Positions 18,027 to 26,964 of a stretch of DNA of 64,000 nt are shown here, one piece after another; position 1 is the stretch's first letter; each line of letters opens with the position of its first letter. Under the pieces are notes generated by a model, which ran no database searches, had not been told where the DNA came from, and saw only the letters and a program-made list of their open reading frames with translations. A program made the translations under genes and the position numbers. The DNA is from CBDAUN01 sp965214875 (lineage in GTDB: Bacteria; Pseudomonadota; Gammaproteobacteria; Arenicellales; JAJDZL01), in NCBI GenBank assembly GCA_965214875.1, contig OZ243980.1:1054001-1118000 (forward strand), in the 5' to 3' direction.

Positions 18027-19212
18027 TCAGGTGTGACGCAATTCCACTGGCATTGCTCCATCTGCGGTCTTCGCTTCCGAGTCGGTTCCGCCAGTCCCGC
18101 TGCGATCGAGGTCCAATCTTCCAGCGCATCCCTGATGCGAAGGTCCGGCCCGACTGCTCGACAAATCTGATGGAGCATGAATTGGAATTCCCTCCGCCCG
18201 CTCGGGATATTGCGCAACCCGGAGTTCATATCCCCAGGGGGAAATGGCCGCCACATGGTGGATCGGTCGTTCGGTCAGCAGCGCGGCAAACAGCTTTCCG
18301 CATAGCCATGCCTTGGAGCTTTCCGGGCTATATTTGGGGAGATGGCCAAGCTGGGCAATGGACTTGAACCGTTTGAATACCAGCCCGACCTGCCATCGAA
18401 TCCGATACCATTGCGGCAATTGCTCAGCGGGAAATTGCGGAGTGGAAAGATAGTGAACACGATCACGCATTTAGCGAATTCGAGTGTTTCAGGTTTCAAG
18501 GTTCGGTCTTTTGATATCGCATTGTCACGCAGTTTTTTTTCTGCGGTCGCGATCGCGGCATCCGATTTGCGCATCGCGCAGACTATGCCCTCGACGGCAG
18601 TGGACGAATTTCTTGGGCCGGCGACCGCCGGCCAAGCACAAACCTCGCCCGGACGATGCAGATGTTGCACATGCTCAAGCAGATTGAAGCGCATGCCTTC
18701 CGAAACCTGCAAGGGCAATGGCCCGGTGCTTGCGCGGACCAGAACGTGCCCGCCTGCATCCGCAAGCATGGGCGATGCCCTTCGCGGTCGAATAGCCCCG
18801 GCCGCCAATCAGATAGTCGCCCTTGGCAATCGGGAACTGGGCGAAAGACTACCCCTTCGGTCTCGGTCAGACTGAAATGATCACAGACGAGGGACGGAAC
18901 GCGAACCGAGTAGTGAACCCTCCATAAGGAACCCGTCTTGCCGGGCTCCTTGACCGTCGCGGCATCCGCTGGACGCATCTCAAGAGCTTCAGCGGGCGGG
19001 TCTCGGAACATGCCTTGCTCGGCAAGCAGGGCTTGGCATAGGCGCCGCGACCATGGCCCAGACTTGATCAGGCGCCTCATCAAGGCGACCGGGGACAACT
19101 GCGCCAGACCACTCTGGCGGGCGCGCACAACGGTTTCGGACAGAGAATAGCCGCAACCGGGATGAAGTAGCAACACGCGAAGCAGGCACTCAGCAGACTT
19201 GTTCTTGCGCAA
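18027..19212 (-). pseudogene. IS4-family transposase, broken into three frames
   Basis: Read from 19212 downward: MRKNKSAECLLRVLLLHPG...YSLSETVVRARQSGLAQLS, then ATVKEPGKTGSLWRVHYSVR...LVCDHFSLTE in the same frame. A second frame carries SPMLADAGG and later material. A third (18470-18027) carries YRIRWQVGLVFKRFKSIAQLGHLPK...KAWLCGKLFAALLTE, the conserved C-terminal YREK-like region of IS4 transposases. At least two frameshifts make it non-functional. The element ends could not be placed exactly. Confidence 0.72.
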
Positions 19213-19343
19213 ACCCTTTAATGCGCCAGTTCAAGCCGCCATGCCTTCCCAGCCCTCCGGCAGAAAGCTTTTGAAATTTTCAATTCAGCTTCATTTGACC
19301 GAATGGACGGAGCTTGGTAACAACCCCCTTCTATTCAGCATCT

Positions 19344-19802
19344 TCACTGAGACATTTGGGCCAGTCCAATAATGAAAAGCCCCATGGAAAGACCGCCAAA
19401 TACGACCGGAAGAAAAGTTTCAACGTTTGTAATCTCCGAATAACGGTTCCGCTTTTTGCCTGCTTTTAAAATCTCCCACTCCCGCCTAAAAAAAGGAAAT
19501 GCTATCTCGTTTTCAAGTTCATCTAATGCCTTGAATTTGCCGGAGTTGAGTTGGCGATAAGACCTTATCACGACCCACCATGAAGCAGAGATCACGGATC
19601 CGAGTATTCCCACAGCCAAGAAAACGAAGTTTAGAGATTCTGCGATGCCAGATTCGATAAAGATGCCCGCAGCCAGGCCCAGCCCGGAAAGGATACCGAT
19701 GTGCAACCGGTTCGCCGCTTCGCGCCGCTGGCTAACCCTGTCAGCAAGTTCCGCATGGAGTTTGTAGATTTCCAGCAATTCATTTTTTGAATGTTCTGTC
19801 AT
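19344..19802 (-). CDS. membrane protein partner of the TIR gene (three predicted helices)
   Basis: 152 residues from the ATG at 19802. The N terminus is charged (SKNELLEIYKLHAELADRVSQRREAANRLH), followed by two helices (IGILSGLGLAAGIFIESG; FVFLAVGILGSVISASWWVV), a soluble segment ending REWEILK, and a third helix (VVFGGLSMGLFIIGLA). The layout recalls SLATT-like membrane effectors, but I cannot assign a named family. Its ATG overlaps the TGA of the upstream TIR gene (ATGA), so the two are translationally coupled and probably work together. Confidence 0.7.
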   Translation of the reverse strand: MTEHSKNELLEIYKLHAELADRVSQRREAANRLHIGILSGLGLAAGIFIESGIAESLNFVFLAVGILGSVISASWWVVIRSYRQLNSGKFKALDELENEIAFPFFRREWEILKAGKKRNRYSEITNVETFLPVVFGGLSMGLFIIGLAQMSQ

Positions 19803-20212
19803 TTTGACAACTCCTGAATGGAGGTCGCCACCGAGTTGGCCTGCCATTTCACAATGCATTCGGCGGAGTTTTTGACTTTTTCCGAAGTTTTTTGGCTTCC
19901 CCAGTACTCAATCGCAATGATGTGCTTGGGAGATGCGAAACCATTTTTTGCCAAATCAATTTCGATGTTGATCCACTTGCTATATGAAGCATACACCCTG
20001 GCTAGTATGAGAACAATTCCGCAGGGTGCCATCTTTTCCTTGATCGCTTGTTTAAGTTCTCTGGCTGAATTGGTATGGTGAATGGGATCATATTTGGGGA
20101 CCGAATAATTCTTGTAGTCAAAGCAAGATATGCTGTTTAGCAGATTAACAAGACCATCATACTGGTCTGAGTAACTCCAGGAATGGCTAATAAACAGATT
20201 GTGTATTTTCAT
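19799..20212 (-). CDS. TIR-like (ThsB/MTH538-type) domain protein
   Basis: 137 residues from the ATG at 20212, which has AGGA about ten bases upstream; in-frame sequence further up lacks a start site. The protein begins with the TIR strand IHNLFISHSWSYSDQYDGLVNLL, continues IVLILARVYASYSKWINIEIDLAKN, where the Glu after Trp-x3 is at the position of the catalytic TIR Glu, and ends with a WGS...AECIVKWQ segment typical of this subfamily. Such domains make or break NAD-derived signals in antiphage systems such as Thoeris. The coupled membrane protein downstream would be the effector (inference). Confidence 0.8.
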   Translation of the reverse strand: MKIHNLFISHSWSYSDQYDGLVNLLNSISCFDYKNYSVPKYDPIHHTNSARELKQAIKEKMAPCGIVLILARVYASYSKWINIEIDLAKNGFASPKHIIAIEYWGSQKTSEKVKNSAECIVKWQANSVATSIQELSK

Positions 20213-20689
20213 AACAATAATTCCTATTATGACTGGAGATATTGTCAAAATCGAAGAGCTATTTACAAAAGTAGCGTGCAGGTGAAAAGTAGGCACTAAG
20301 CGGCATGGTCCGGCAGGATTGCCAAAAACGGTAGCCAGCCAAGCAGGTGCGCCACTATGGGTAAGGATAATGTAGTTTCGATTGAAAGTCGAGATTTTCA
20401 TCGCAGTCCTTAACATTTAGGGCGTACATGCAGTTTTAGAAAAATGATCATGATCAAGCCTTGCTGATTCAAAAACCATCAGTAGAAGCAGAGGATTAGG
20501 GAGTGAGGTCAAAAATGTGGAGAAAGATACCGCTCACCGAATTGCTCTGCGCCCGATAAACTCGGACTATGTGTCAAAGATCGGCTAGATTGTACGAGAA
20601 TCGGGCAACGTCGAAACCAAAAGCAAAACAAATCGATCTTGCTACCGTTGCTGTACAATCAATTCAATGTTTTGTAGTCTGGCTGCACC
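20213..20689. other. intergenic stretch, no gene seen
   Basis: 477 bases between the divergent TIR gene and the ATPase gene. It must hold both promoters; I could not assign them and see no repeats. Confidence 0.4.
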
Positions 20690-22255
20690 TTGAAGCGTAT
20701 GAAATTTCCAATCGGAATTGCGGATTTTCGTTCAATCCGCACAGAAGACTACTACTATGTTGATAAGACCTCCCAAATCGACAGGCTGGTAAGTCAGGGG
20801 AAATACTACTTCCTGTCGCGACCGAGGCGATTCGGAAAAAGCCTTCTATTGGATACGATTGAAGAACTGTTCGAATGCAATGAACCGCTTTTTCAAGGAC
20901 TGCATATTCACGACCGTTGGGATTGGTCGGCCAAGTATCCCGTCGTGCGTCTTAGTTTTGATGCAAACTACAGCGAACCTGCACAACTTAAGTCATACGT
21001 CATCAATCGTTTGAAAAGAATTGCGCGCAGTCATAATGTTCCGTCAGAATTCTACTCTGATGACGGCCCGCAATTTCTGGAGAACCTATTATGGTATTTG
21101 CACGACGCAACTAACCGACAAGTTGTAGTGCTTGTCGATGAATACGACAAGCCAGTACTCGACTCTATCGACAATCCTGAGTTGGCAATCCAAAACCGCG
21201 ATTATTTGCAAGGATTTTATGGCGCAATCAAAGGTAGCGCCAACCATATCCGGTTTTTATTTGTTACCGGGATTACCATGTTTAGCAAGATGAGTCTGTT
21301 TTCCACGATGAACAACTTGAAAAACATCAGTATTGACCCGCGCTACGCCACAATCTGTGGCTATACCGAGTCAGACTTAGACTCAGTGTTCGCTTCCGAA
21401 TTGGAAGGGCTTGATCGTCGCGAAATCCAACGATGGTACAACGGATACAGTTGGCGCGGCAATGATGCCGTCTACAACCCCTGGGCGATCCTGAATCTGT
21501 TCGATACGCGAGAATTTAAGGCGCACTGGTTCACGACTGGTTTACCCGCATTCCTTTACAGGATTATGATGGACAGACAGTTCACCCCGCTGGACATCGA
21601 AAACCTCAATGTTGCCGAGAGTTTTGTGTCTACGTTCGACGTTAATGAAATTAGTGCCGAAGCGCTTATGTTTCAGACGGGTTTTCTGACAATCACGGGT
21701 GAACAGTGGGATGGTTTACAGACCATTTACGAATTAGACTATCCGAACTTCGAGGTTCGCATGAGCCTGAACCAAGGATATCTAAATCATCTTTATGGGC
21801 CGGGCAGGCAAGCCCCAATGGAGTCAGTGCAACTGGCCGGGCTACTGGTAGAGAAAAACTTCGATGGTTTCGCCAAGGCATTGCGTATTGTGTTGGACGG
21901 CATACCGAATCAATGGCATAGTGCTTATGACATGGCTCAACTTGAAGGCTGGTATTCATCGATCGTATATGCTTGTCTCCAGTTCGTGAATGGCGATATA
22001 CGGGCAGAAGAGTCAACTAGACTAGGTCGTTCGGACCTGGTGCTTGTGCGCGATGATCAGGTGTTTCTGTTTGAGTTTAAGATGCTGGCGAAAAGCGGAG
22101 ACGCGGACCGCGTCGCATCAGAAGCAATTCGGCAAATTCGCGAACGCGACTATGCGAGCAAGTATCGCGATGGAACCAAGAATATCCATTTAATTGGTAT
22201 GGTGTTCTGCGCAAAAAAACGAAACCTGGCGACACTCAAAGTTGAACCGGATTGA
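20690..22255 (+). CDS. AAA-ATPase-like / PD-(D/E)XK nuclease superfamily protein
   Basis: 521 residues. The N-terminal domain is of the AAA-ATPase-like type: YYYVDKTSQIDRLV, a P-loop SRPRRFGKSLL in place of classic GxxxxGKS, and Walker B VVVLVDEYDKPVLD. The C-terminal domain has the PD-(D/E)XK pattern: GRSDLVLVRDDQVFLFEFKM, with Asp and the ExK of FEFK. These proteins are abundant in bacteria with host associations and in Bacteroidetes; their role is unknown, though a mobile or defence function is often suggested. The start is a TTG at 20690 or the ATG at 20699, with no strong ribosome-binding site. A decayed paralogue lies 3 kb upstream. Confidence 0.85.
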   Translation: MKRMKFPIGIADFRSIRTEDYYYVDKTSQIDRLVSQGKYYFLSRPRRFGKSLLLDTIEELFECNEPLFQGLHIHDRWDWSAKYPVVRLSFDANYSEPAQLKSYVINRLKRIARSHNVPSEFYSDDGPQFLENLLWYLHDATNRQVVVLVDEYDKPVLDSIDNPELAIQNRDYLQGFYGAIKGSANHIRFLFVTGITMFSKMSLFSTMNNLKNISIDPRYATICGYTESDLDSVFASELEGLDRREIQRWYNGYSWRGNDAVYNPWAILNLFDTREFKAHWFTTGLPAFLYRIMMDRQFTPLDIENLNVAESFVSTFDVNEISAEALMFQTGFLTITGEQWDGLQTIYELDYPNFEVRMSLNQGYLNHLYGPGRQAPMESVQLAGLLVEKNFDGFAKALRIVLDGIPNQWHSAYDMAQLEGWYSSIVYACLQFVNGDIRAEESTRLGRSDLVLVRDDQVFLFEFKMLAKSGDADRVASEAIRQIRERDYASKYRDGTKNIHLIGMVFCAKKRNLATLKVEPD

Positions 22256-22563
22256 CTGGTAGATACCTGAAATAGGCAGGGATTTCTATAGGGATTGTTT
22301 CCTGCAAGTCGCGGAAACCTTGCGGTGGGCCTTGAACTGCTTGCGCGCAAGTTCGGTGCATGCGTTTATGGCAGGCGCACACCTTGAACAGGTGATCCTT
22401 TCTGCAGACCCTGCGCCCCTGTTTCTACGAGGTGGCGGTTCCCGCAGCTAAATTCGAGGGCTCATAAATCTATCGGATCTAAAGAAAAAGCAACTTGATG
22501 CAAGATTGAAAGAGCTGAACGGTTGCAGTTAAAAAAGGTATACTTTCTATACATACTTTCTCT
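22256..22563. other. intergenic stretch before brnT
   Basis: 308 bases, no gene. Around 22428-22470 the text GTTTCTACGAGG...GGCTCATA resembles the insert inside relic 2 (16410-16445), so a degenerate repeat is possible. The brnTA control region is at its right end. Confidence 0.4.
22538..22552. promoter_or_regulatory. candidate brnTA operator
   Basis: The palindrome GTATA-CTTTC-TATAC lies 11 bases upstream of the brnT start and contains TATACT, a possible -10 box. ATACTTTCT occurs twice in this stretch. BrnA antitoxins repress their own operon, so this is the natural operator site (inference). Confidence 0.45.
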
Positions 22564-22836
22564 ATGCTTGAATTCGAGTTTGACGAAAAGAAAAGCACTT
22601 CCAATTTGACAAAACACGGAATTGATTTTCGTGATGGGCAAGCGTTGTGGAATGATTCAAACTTGATCAAGATTGAAGCGAAAACAAAGGATGGGCCTCG
22701 ATTCATATCAATCGGAAAAATCAATGATGCTCATTGGTCGGCCGTTACAACCATTCGAGGCCGGCGCGTAAGGATCATCTCGATCAGACGTGCCCGCAAG
22801 TCAGAGGTAAATATCCATGAAAGCTACAAGTTTTGA
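22564..22836 (+). CDS. brnT: BrnT-family ribonuclease toxin
   Basis: 90 residues with the BrnT signature: FEFDEKKSTSNLTKHGIDF at the start, then SIGKINDAHWSAVTTIRGRRVRIISIRRARKSEVNIHE at the end. Brucella BrnT is an RNase that halts growth and is neutralised by BrnA; the conserved His, Arg and the RISIRRA segment are present. The antitoxin gene overlaps its 3' end by 20 bases, the usual order. The ATG has no clear Shine-Dalgarno sequence, so translation may be from a short leader. Confidence 0.9.
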   Translation: MLEFEFDEKKSTSNLTKHGIDFRDGQALWNDSNLIKIEAKTKDGPRFISIGKINDAHWSAVTTIRGRRVRIISIRRARKSEVNIHESYKF

Positions 22837-23050
22837 TCGAAAATTCGATTTGGGCAAAGAGGAAGTTATTGATGATTTGGATATGACCACTGCCACAAGG
22901 CCGAACAAGCGCTTAAAGCGGGTCAATGTTGATTTTCCTGTTTGGATGGTTGAGCTGCTGGATAGGGAAGCGCACCGAATCGGAGTGTCTCGACAAGCTG
23001 TTATCAAGGTATGGCTTTCTGAAAGGCTGGGAGTCGCCGCAAAGGACTAG
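22817..23050 (+). CDS. brnA: BrnA-family antitoxin
   Basis: 77 residues. The N terminus (SFDRKFDLGKEEVIDDLDM) is the toxin-binding region of the family. The C-terminal half, RLKRVNVDFPVWMVELLDREAHRIGVSRQAVIKVWLSERL, is a ribbon-helix-helix DNA-binding domain. The pair is thus a type II toxin-antitoxin system. Its TAG stop (23048-23050) is directly followed by a MITE-like element with CTAG ends. Confidence 0.88.
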   Translation: MKATSFDRKFDLGKEEVIDDLDMTTATRPNKRLKRVNVDFPVWMVELLDREAHRIGVSRQAVIKVWLSERLGVAAKD

Positions 23051-23281
23051 CTAGCGTCTGCCAGAAAACCCTGTTTTTGCATGAAAAATATTGCTTTTAT
23101 TGATCTTTTCATGAAGTTCTCAATTCGAGGATTCGGCCGCATCCGCCCATTCTAATCGATTTCGGCTGCATCTTGCGGTTGCAAGGCCCATTCCCGGAAA
23201 TCTTCGATTTCATGGCTGATTCGCATGCCGTTGCTTTTGATGATTTATTTCTCGATACATGACTTTTCTGGCAAACACTAG
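23051..23281. mobile_element. 231-bp MITE related to the CTAG-ended transposon
   Basis: Left end CTAGCGTCTGCCAGAAAACC; right end, read on the other strand, CTAGTGTTTGCCAGAAAAG. The same ends bound the 1.8-kb element at 48054-49855. The interior carries no transposase and no gene. It sits immediately after the brnA stop codon. Confidence 0.75.
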
Positions 23282-23508
23282 GTATACGAACTATTCGCTA
23301 GTCACCTAGTGTTCTATCTCGCAAATACGTGCAGATAGGCGTTCCAGTTTTCCACGGCAGGCAGCTTTCGCGAAACAATTTATTTTCGCGTTTCGACCTA
23401 TCCTGCGTTAAAATATAGCTGTTTTGATCTAGTTGGCTATAACATAGGCATTGCGGGATAAATTCTTCCAAATGTTTAAGCTGATTTCAATCTAAATATA
23501 AACAAGTC

Positions 23509-23835
23509 ATGTCGGTAACGCTAACAGATTCAGCAGCTGCGCGAGTGCGGCGCCACCTGTCCGACGGCGAGGAAAAAAGTCTTCGTTTCGGTGTGCGTGA
23601 AACAGGTTGCTCAGGCTTTGCGTACGTGCTTGACTTTGTCGATGATGCCAATTCGGATGATCACGTATTTAACAGTTGCGGCATTCGAATCGTTGTCGAT
23701 CGAGGCAGCCTTGATTTCATCGATGGCACCACGATCGATTTAAAAACAGACGAACTGGGCGAAACATTCATATTCGTCAACCCGAACGCTAGTGCCGAGT
23801 GCGGCTGCGGCGAAAGCTTCACTGTCCAGCAGTAG
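23509..23835 (+). CDS. A-type iron-sulfur carrier protein (IscA/ErpA family)
   Basis: 108 residues. A-type carriers accept and hand on Fe-S clusters. The three conserved Cys are present: one in RETGCSGFAY and two in AECGCGESF near the C terminus. Typical fold elements (RFGVRETGCSGFAYVLDF and a VNPNA...CGCG end) leave little doubt. It is not in an isc or suf operon here. Whether it corresponds to iscA or erpA cannot be decided from sequence alone. The 227 bases before it lie between the MITE and the start codon and show no gene. Confidence 0.9.
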   Translation: MSVTLTDSAAARVRRHLSDGEEKSLRFGVRETGCSGFAYVLDFVDDANSDDHVFNSCGIRIVVDRGSLDFIDGTTIDLKTDELGETFIFVNPNASAECGCGESFTVQQ

Positions 23836-23940
23836 CCCGTTTGCATCGTCTTCGCGAGACGGACTAGCGCAAGCGTCCGTATCGCGAATCGCCTCCTTTG
23901 CCATAAATCATTCGGTTAAACTTCGATTCGAAATCGTGCA

Positions 23941-25236
23941 ATGAGCATCTTTGTCGAAACCCTTGGCTGCAAGGTTAATCTCTACGAGTCAGAGCAGATC
24001 GCTTATCGCCTTGAATCCGCCTCGACGGATGAAAGCCAGAATGTCTGCGTGATCAACACTTGTACAGTTACGCAAGAAGCCGACCGGCAGTCTCGCCAGG
24101 CCATTCGACGTGCAATTCGCGACAATCCTCGGTCACTGATTGTTGTGACTGGTTGCTATGCCGAGATGCAGCCCGAAACGTGTGCCGACATTCATGGTGT
24201 CGATCTTGTCGTGCCAGGCTCTCGCAAGCTCGAGATTCCTGAGCTTGTGGCTGACCGAATTAAAATGGAACAAGCTCCTGCCGTGCTGCCGGCCAGCCCA
24301 ATCCATGCATTGCCAAGCCCGATGTCTTCCGGCTTCACGGATCGAACACGCGTATTCGTGCAAATCCAGCAAGGGTGCGACAATGGATGCACGTTCTGCA
24401 TCATTCACAGGGCGCGCGGCTCAAGTCAATCTGTTTTGCCAACCACGGTAAGCCGTCAGGTGGACGCATTCGTTCGGCAAGGATTTGCAGAGATTGTGCT
24501 GTGCGGGATCGATTTAGGCGCATACGGTTTGGACTTCGACGGAGGGTGCGAACATCGCATCACGCTTGCATCTTTAGTGCAGCAGCTTGCCAGCAGGCAC
24601 CCGGGTTTGCGTTTACGCATAAGCTCGATTGACCCGGCGCACATTGACGATGAACTGATCTCCGCAATGCGTGAACACGACAATGTTTGCCCCCACATCC
24701 ATTTATCGCTGCAAAGCGCGGCACCCATCATCCTGAAGCGCATGAAACGCCGTTATACCAAAGATCAGGTCTATCATGCAGTATCCGAACTTAAATCGGC
24801 GTTGCCCGACTTGGTACTGTCTGCCGATGTCATGGCCGGGTTTCCAACCGAATCCGAATCAGACTTCGATCATACCGCAGCCGCGATAAGGGAACTGGAG
24901 ATTGCCTATCCGCATGTGTTTGCCTATTCGGAGCGTTCTGGCACCCCTGCAGCCCGGATTCCGAACCAGGTGCCGAAAGCAGAACGCAAATCTCGCGCTG
25001 CGAGGTTGCGAGCGATCGGGCATGAAGTAAGATCTGCCGTTTTGAATCGCTATGTCGGCAAAAACGCTCAGGTTCTGATTGAGGGCCGCTGCGATGCAAG
25101 CACCGATCTGGTTCGAGCAAGGATGAAAAACTATCTGCCTGTTTATGTGCCTTCAAAGAATCTTGAAGCAGGGACTGTGAAACAGTTTCGGTTGACCGGC
25201 ACCGTCAATGACGGACTGCGCGGCGAAGCGCTCTAG
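23941..25236 (+). CDS. mtaB: tRNA ct6A37/t6A37 methylthiotransferase MtaB-like
   Basis: Radical-SAM methylthiotransferase of 431 residues that adds a methylthio group to threonylcarbamoyl-adenosine 37 of tRNA. The N-terminal UPF0004 domain has ETLGCKVNLYESEQ, NTCTVTQEAD and VTGCYAEMQP, holding the three auxiliary-cluster Cys. The radical SAM motif is GCDNGCTFCIIHRARG (Cys-x3-Cys-x2-Cys). A short TRAM-like tail follows. KVN in the first motif favours MtaB over MiaB or RimO. The gene follows the A-type carrier by about 100 bases in the same direction. Confidence 0.9.
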   Translation: MSIFVETLGCKVNLYESEQIAYRLESASTDESQNVCVINTCTVTQEADRQSRQAIRRAIRDNPRSLIVVTGCYAEMQPETCADIHGVDLVVPGSRKLEIPELVADRIKMEQAPAVLPASPIHALPSPMSSGFTDRTRVFVQIQQGCDNGCTFCIIHRARGSSQSVLPTTVSRQVDAFVRQGFAEIVLCGIDLGAYGLDFDGGCEHRITLASLVQQLASRHPGLRLRISSIDPAHIDDELISAMREHDNVCPHIHLSLQSAAPIILKRMKRRYTKDQVYHAVSELKSALPDLVLSADVMAGFPTESESDFDHTAAAIRELEIAYPHVFAYSERSGTPAARIPNQVPKAERKSRAARLRAIGHEVRSAVLNRYVGKNAQVLIEGRCDASTDLVRARMKNYLPVYVPSKNLEAGTVKQFRLTGTVNDGLRGEAL

Positions 25237-25379
25237 CCGCAGATTGGCATAGCTAGCACGCACGGGCCGCAACGATTTCCGTAAAATACCCGATCCGGCA
25301 ATAGTTTTCATTTACTGCGCCTGCTATTAGCGTGCGCACCTTATAGCAATCGGCAAATTCTTTCACATAGGATTCCAAA

Positions 25380-25808
25380 ATGGCAATTGAACAAACCTTG
25401 TCCATCATCAAGCCTGACGCTGTCAGCAGGAACCTGATCGGCGCAATCAACCATCGCTTCGAATCTGGCGGCTTATCCATCGCAGCATGCAGGATGATGC
25501 ACTTGACCCGCGAGCAGGCTGAAGGCTTCTATGCCGTTCACAAAGAGCGACCATTTTTCAACAGTCTGGTTGCCTATATGCAATCCGGCCCCATCGTGGT
25601 TCAGGTGCTTGAGGGCGAAAACGCCATAGCTCGAAATCGCGAGATCATGGGCGCAACGAATCCTGCTGATGCGGCAGCAGGCACCATACGAGCCGATTTC
25701 GCCGAAAACGTCGAGCGCAATAGCGTGCACGGCTCTGACGCTCCAGAAACGGCGAAAGTTGAAATCGCATATTTCTTTGAACCTGGCCAGATTCACAGCC
25801 GAATCTGA
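25380..25808 (+). CDS. ndk: nucleoside diphosphate kinase
   Basis: 142 residues, the family's normal length. It transfers phosphate between nucleoside tri- and diphosphates through a phospho-His. IEQTLSIIKPDAV opens the fold, and the active His is in RNSVHGSDAPETA. It starts the conserved gammaproteobacterial order ndk-rlmN-...-hisS-yfgM-bamB-der, with rlmN 29 bases downstream. Confidence 0.97.
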   Translation: MAIEQTLSIIKPDAVSRNLIGAINHRFESGGLSIAACRMMHLTREQAEGFYAVHKERPFFNSLVAYMQSGPIVVQVLEGENAIARNREIMGATNPADAAAGTIRADFAENVERNSVHGSDAPETAKVEIAYFFEPGQIHSRI

Positions 25809-25837
25809 CACCTTTTTGTTCAGCGCATGAGGCTGGC

Positions 25838-26941
25838 TTGAAACGCAATCTGCTCAATCTTGACCGAAACGGCTTGATCGCCTACTTTGACGACTTGGGC
25901 GAACCTTCGTTTCGTGCGGACCAGCTGATGAAATGGATTCATCAGCGAGGGGTCATGCAATTCGATGCCATGACCGATTTGAGCAAGAATCTTAGAGCGC
26001 ATTTAAGCGAGAACGCCGATTGCAAGCTGCCATCCTTAGCGAAAGAATCGAAGTCATTTGACGGTACGCGCAAGTGGCTGTTCGAACTGAATGACGGAAA
26101 CTGCATCGAGACGGTGTTTATTCCGGAGCCGCCTCGCGGAACGCTTTGCGTTTCATCCCAAGTGGGATGCTCATTGACCTGTTCGTTCTGTGCGACCGGG
26201 CACAACGGATTCAACCGCAATCTGACCACAGCTGAAATTATTGCGCAGGTGCATTTGGCGCGCGGCCTGCTCTCCAATGATGCTTCGCAGGAGCAGCCGA
26301 TCACCAACATCGTGATGATGGGTATGGGTGAGCCGCTCATGAACTATGAACCGGTGGTCGCTTCGCTCAATTTGATGCTGGATGACTGCAGCTACGGTTT
26401 TTCCAAGCGTCGGGTGACGCTGAGCACCGCCGGCGTCGTTCCCGCCATCGATCGTTTGCGCCAGGATTGCCCGGTCAGTCTCGCTGTATCCCTGCATGCT
26501 CCGAACGACGAACTGAGAAACAAGCTCGTTCCGCTGAACAAGAAATACCCGATTGAACAACTGGTCGATGCCTGTTGTCGCTATGTGGAAGACAACCACC
26601 GGGCGCGCGTGACCTTCGAGTACATCATGCTGTGCGGTGTCAATGACAGCCTCGACCACGCACAGCAGCTGGCGCGGCGCTTGACCGAAGTGCCCGCCAA
26701 AGTCAACCTGATTCCGTACAACCCTGTATCTGGCTTGCAATATGGCCGCAGCAGCCTAGCCGCCATCGATCGTTTCCGCACTGTGCTGCTCAATGCCGGA
26801 TTGATGACTATAACGCGCAAGACGCGCGGCGAAGATGTCGATGCGGCTTGCGGTCAGCTGGCGGGCAAGTTCGAAGATCGAACCAGACGGACGGTGCGTT
26901 TCCAGCGAGATCATCGGGCTGAGCCCATAGCGATTCAGTAG
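25838..26941 (+). CDS. rlmN: 23S rRNA (A2503-C2)/tRNA A37 methyltransferase
   Basis: Radical-SAM methyltransferase, 367 residues, methylating A2503 of 23S rRNA and A37 of some tRNAs. Cluster motif: VGCSLTCSFCATGHNGF (Cys-x3-Cys-x2-Cys). Other family marks are NIVMMGMGEPLMNYE, RRVTLSTAGVVP and the C-terminal RGEDVDAACGQL with its mechanistic Cys. The start is a TTG at 25838 with GAGG eight bases upstream. The pilF/rodZ/ispG genes often found between rlmN and hisS are absent. Confidence 0.96.
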   Translation: MKRNLLNLDRNGLIAYFDDLGEPSFRADQLMKWIHQRGVMQFDAMTDLSKNLRAHLSENADCKLPSLAKESKSFDGTRKWLFELNDGNCIETVFIPEPPRGTLCVSSQVGCSLTCSFCATGHNGFNRNLTTAEIIAQVHLARGLLSNDASQEQPITNIVMMGMGEPLMNYEPVVASLNLMLDDCSYGFSKRRVTLSTAGVVPAIDRLRQDCPVSLAVSLHAPNDELRNKLVPLNKKYPIEQLVDACCRYVEDNHRARVTFEYIMLCGVNDSLDHAQQLARRLTEVPAKVNLIPYNPVSGLQYGRSSLAAIDRFRTVLLNAGLMTITRKTRGEDVDAACGQLAGKFEDRTRRTVRFQRDHRAEPIAIQ

Positions 26942-26964
26942 CGGACAGAATCCAGAAGACAATC

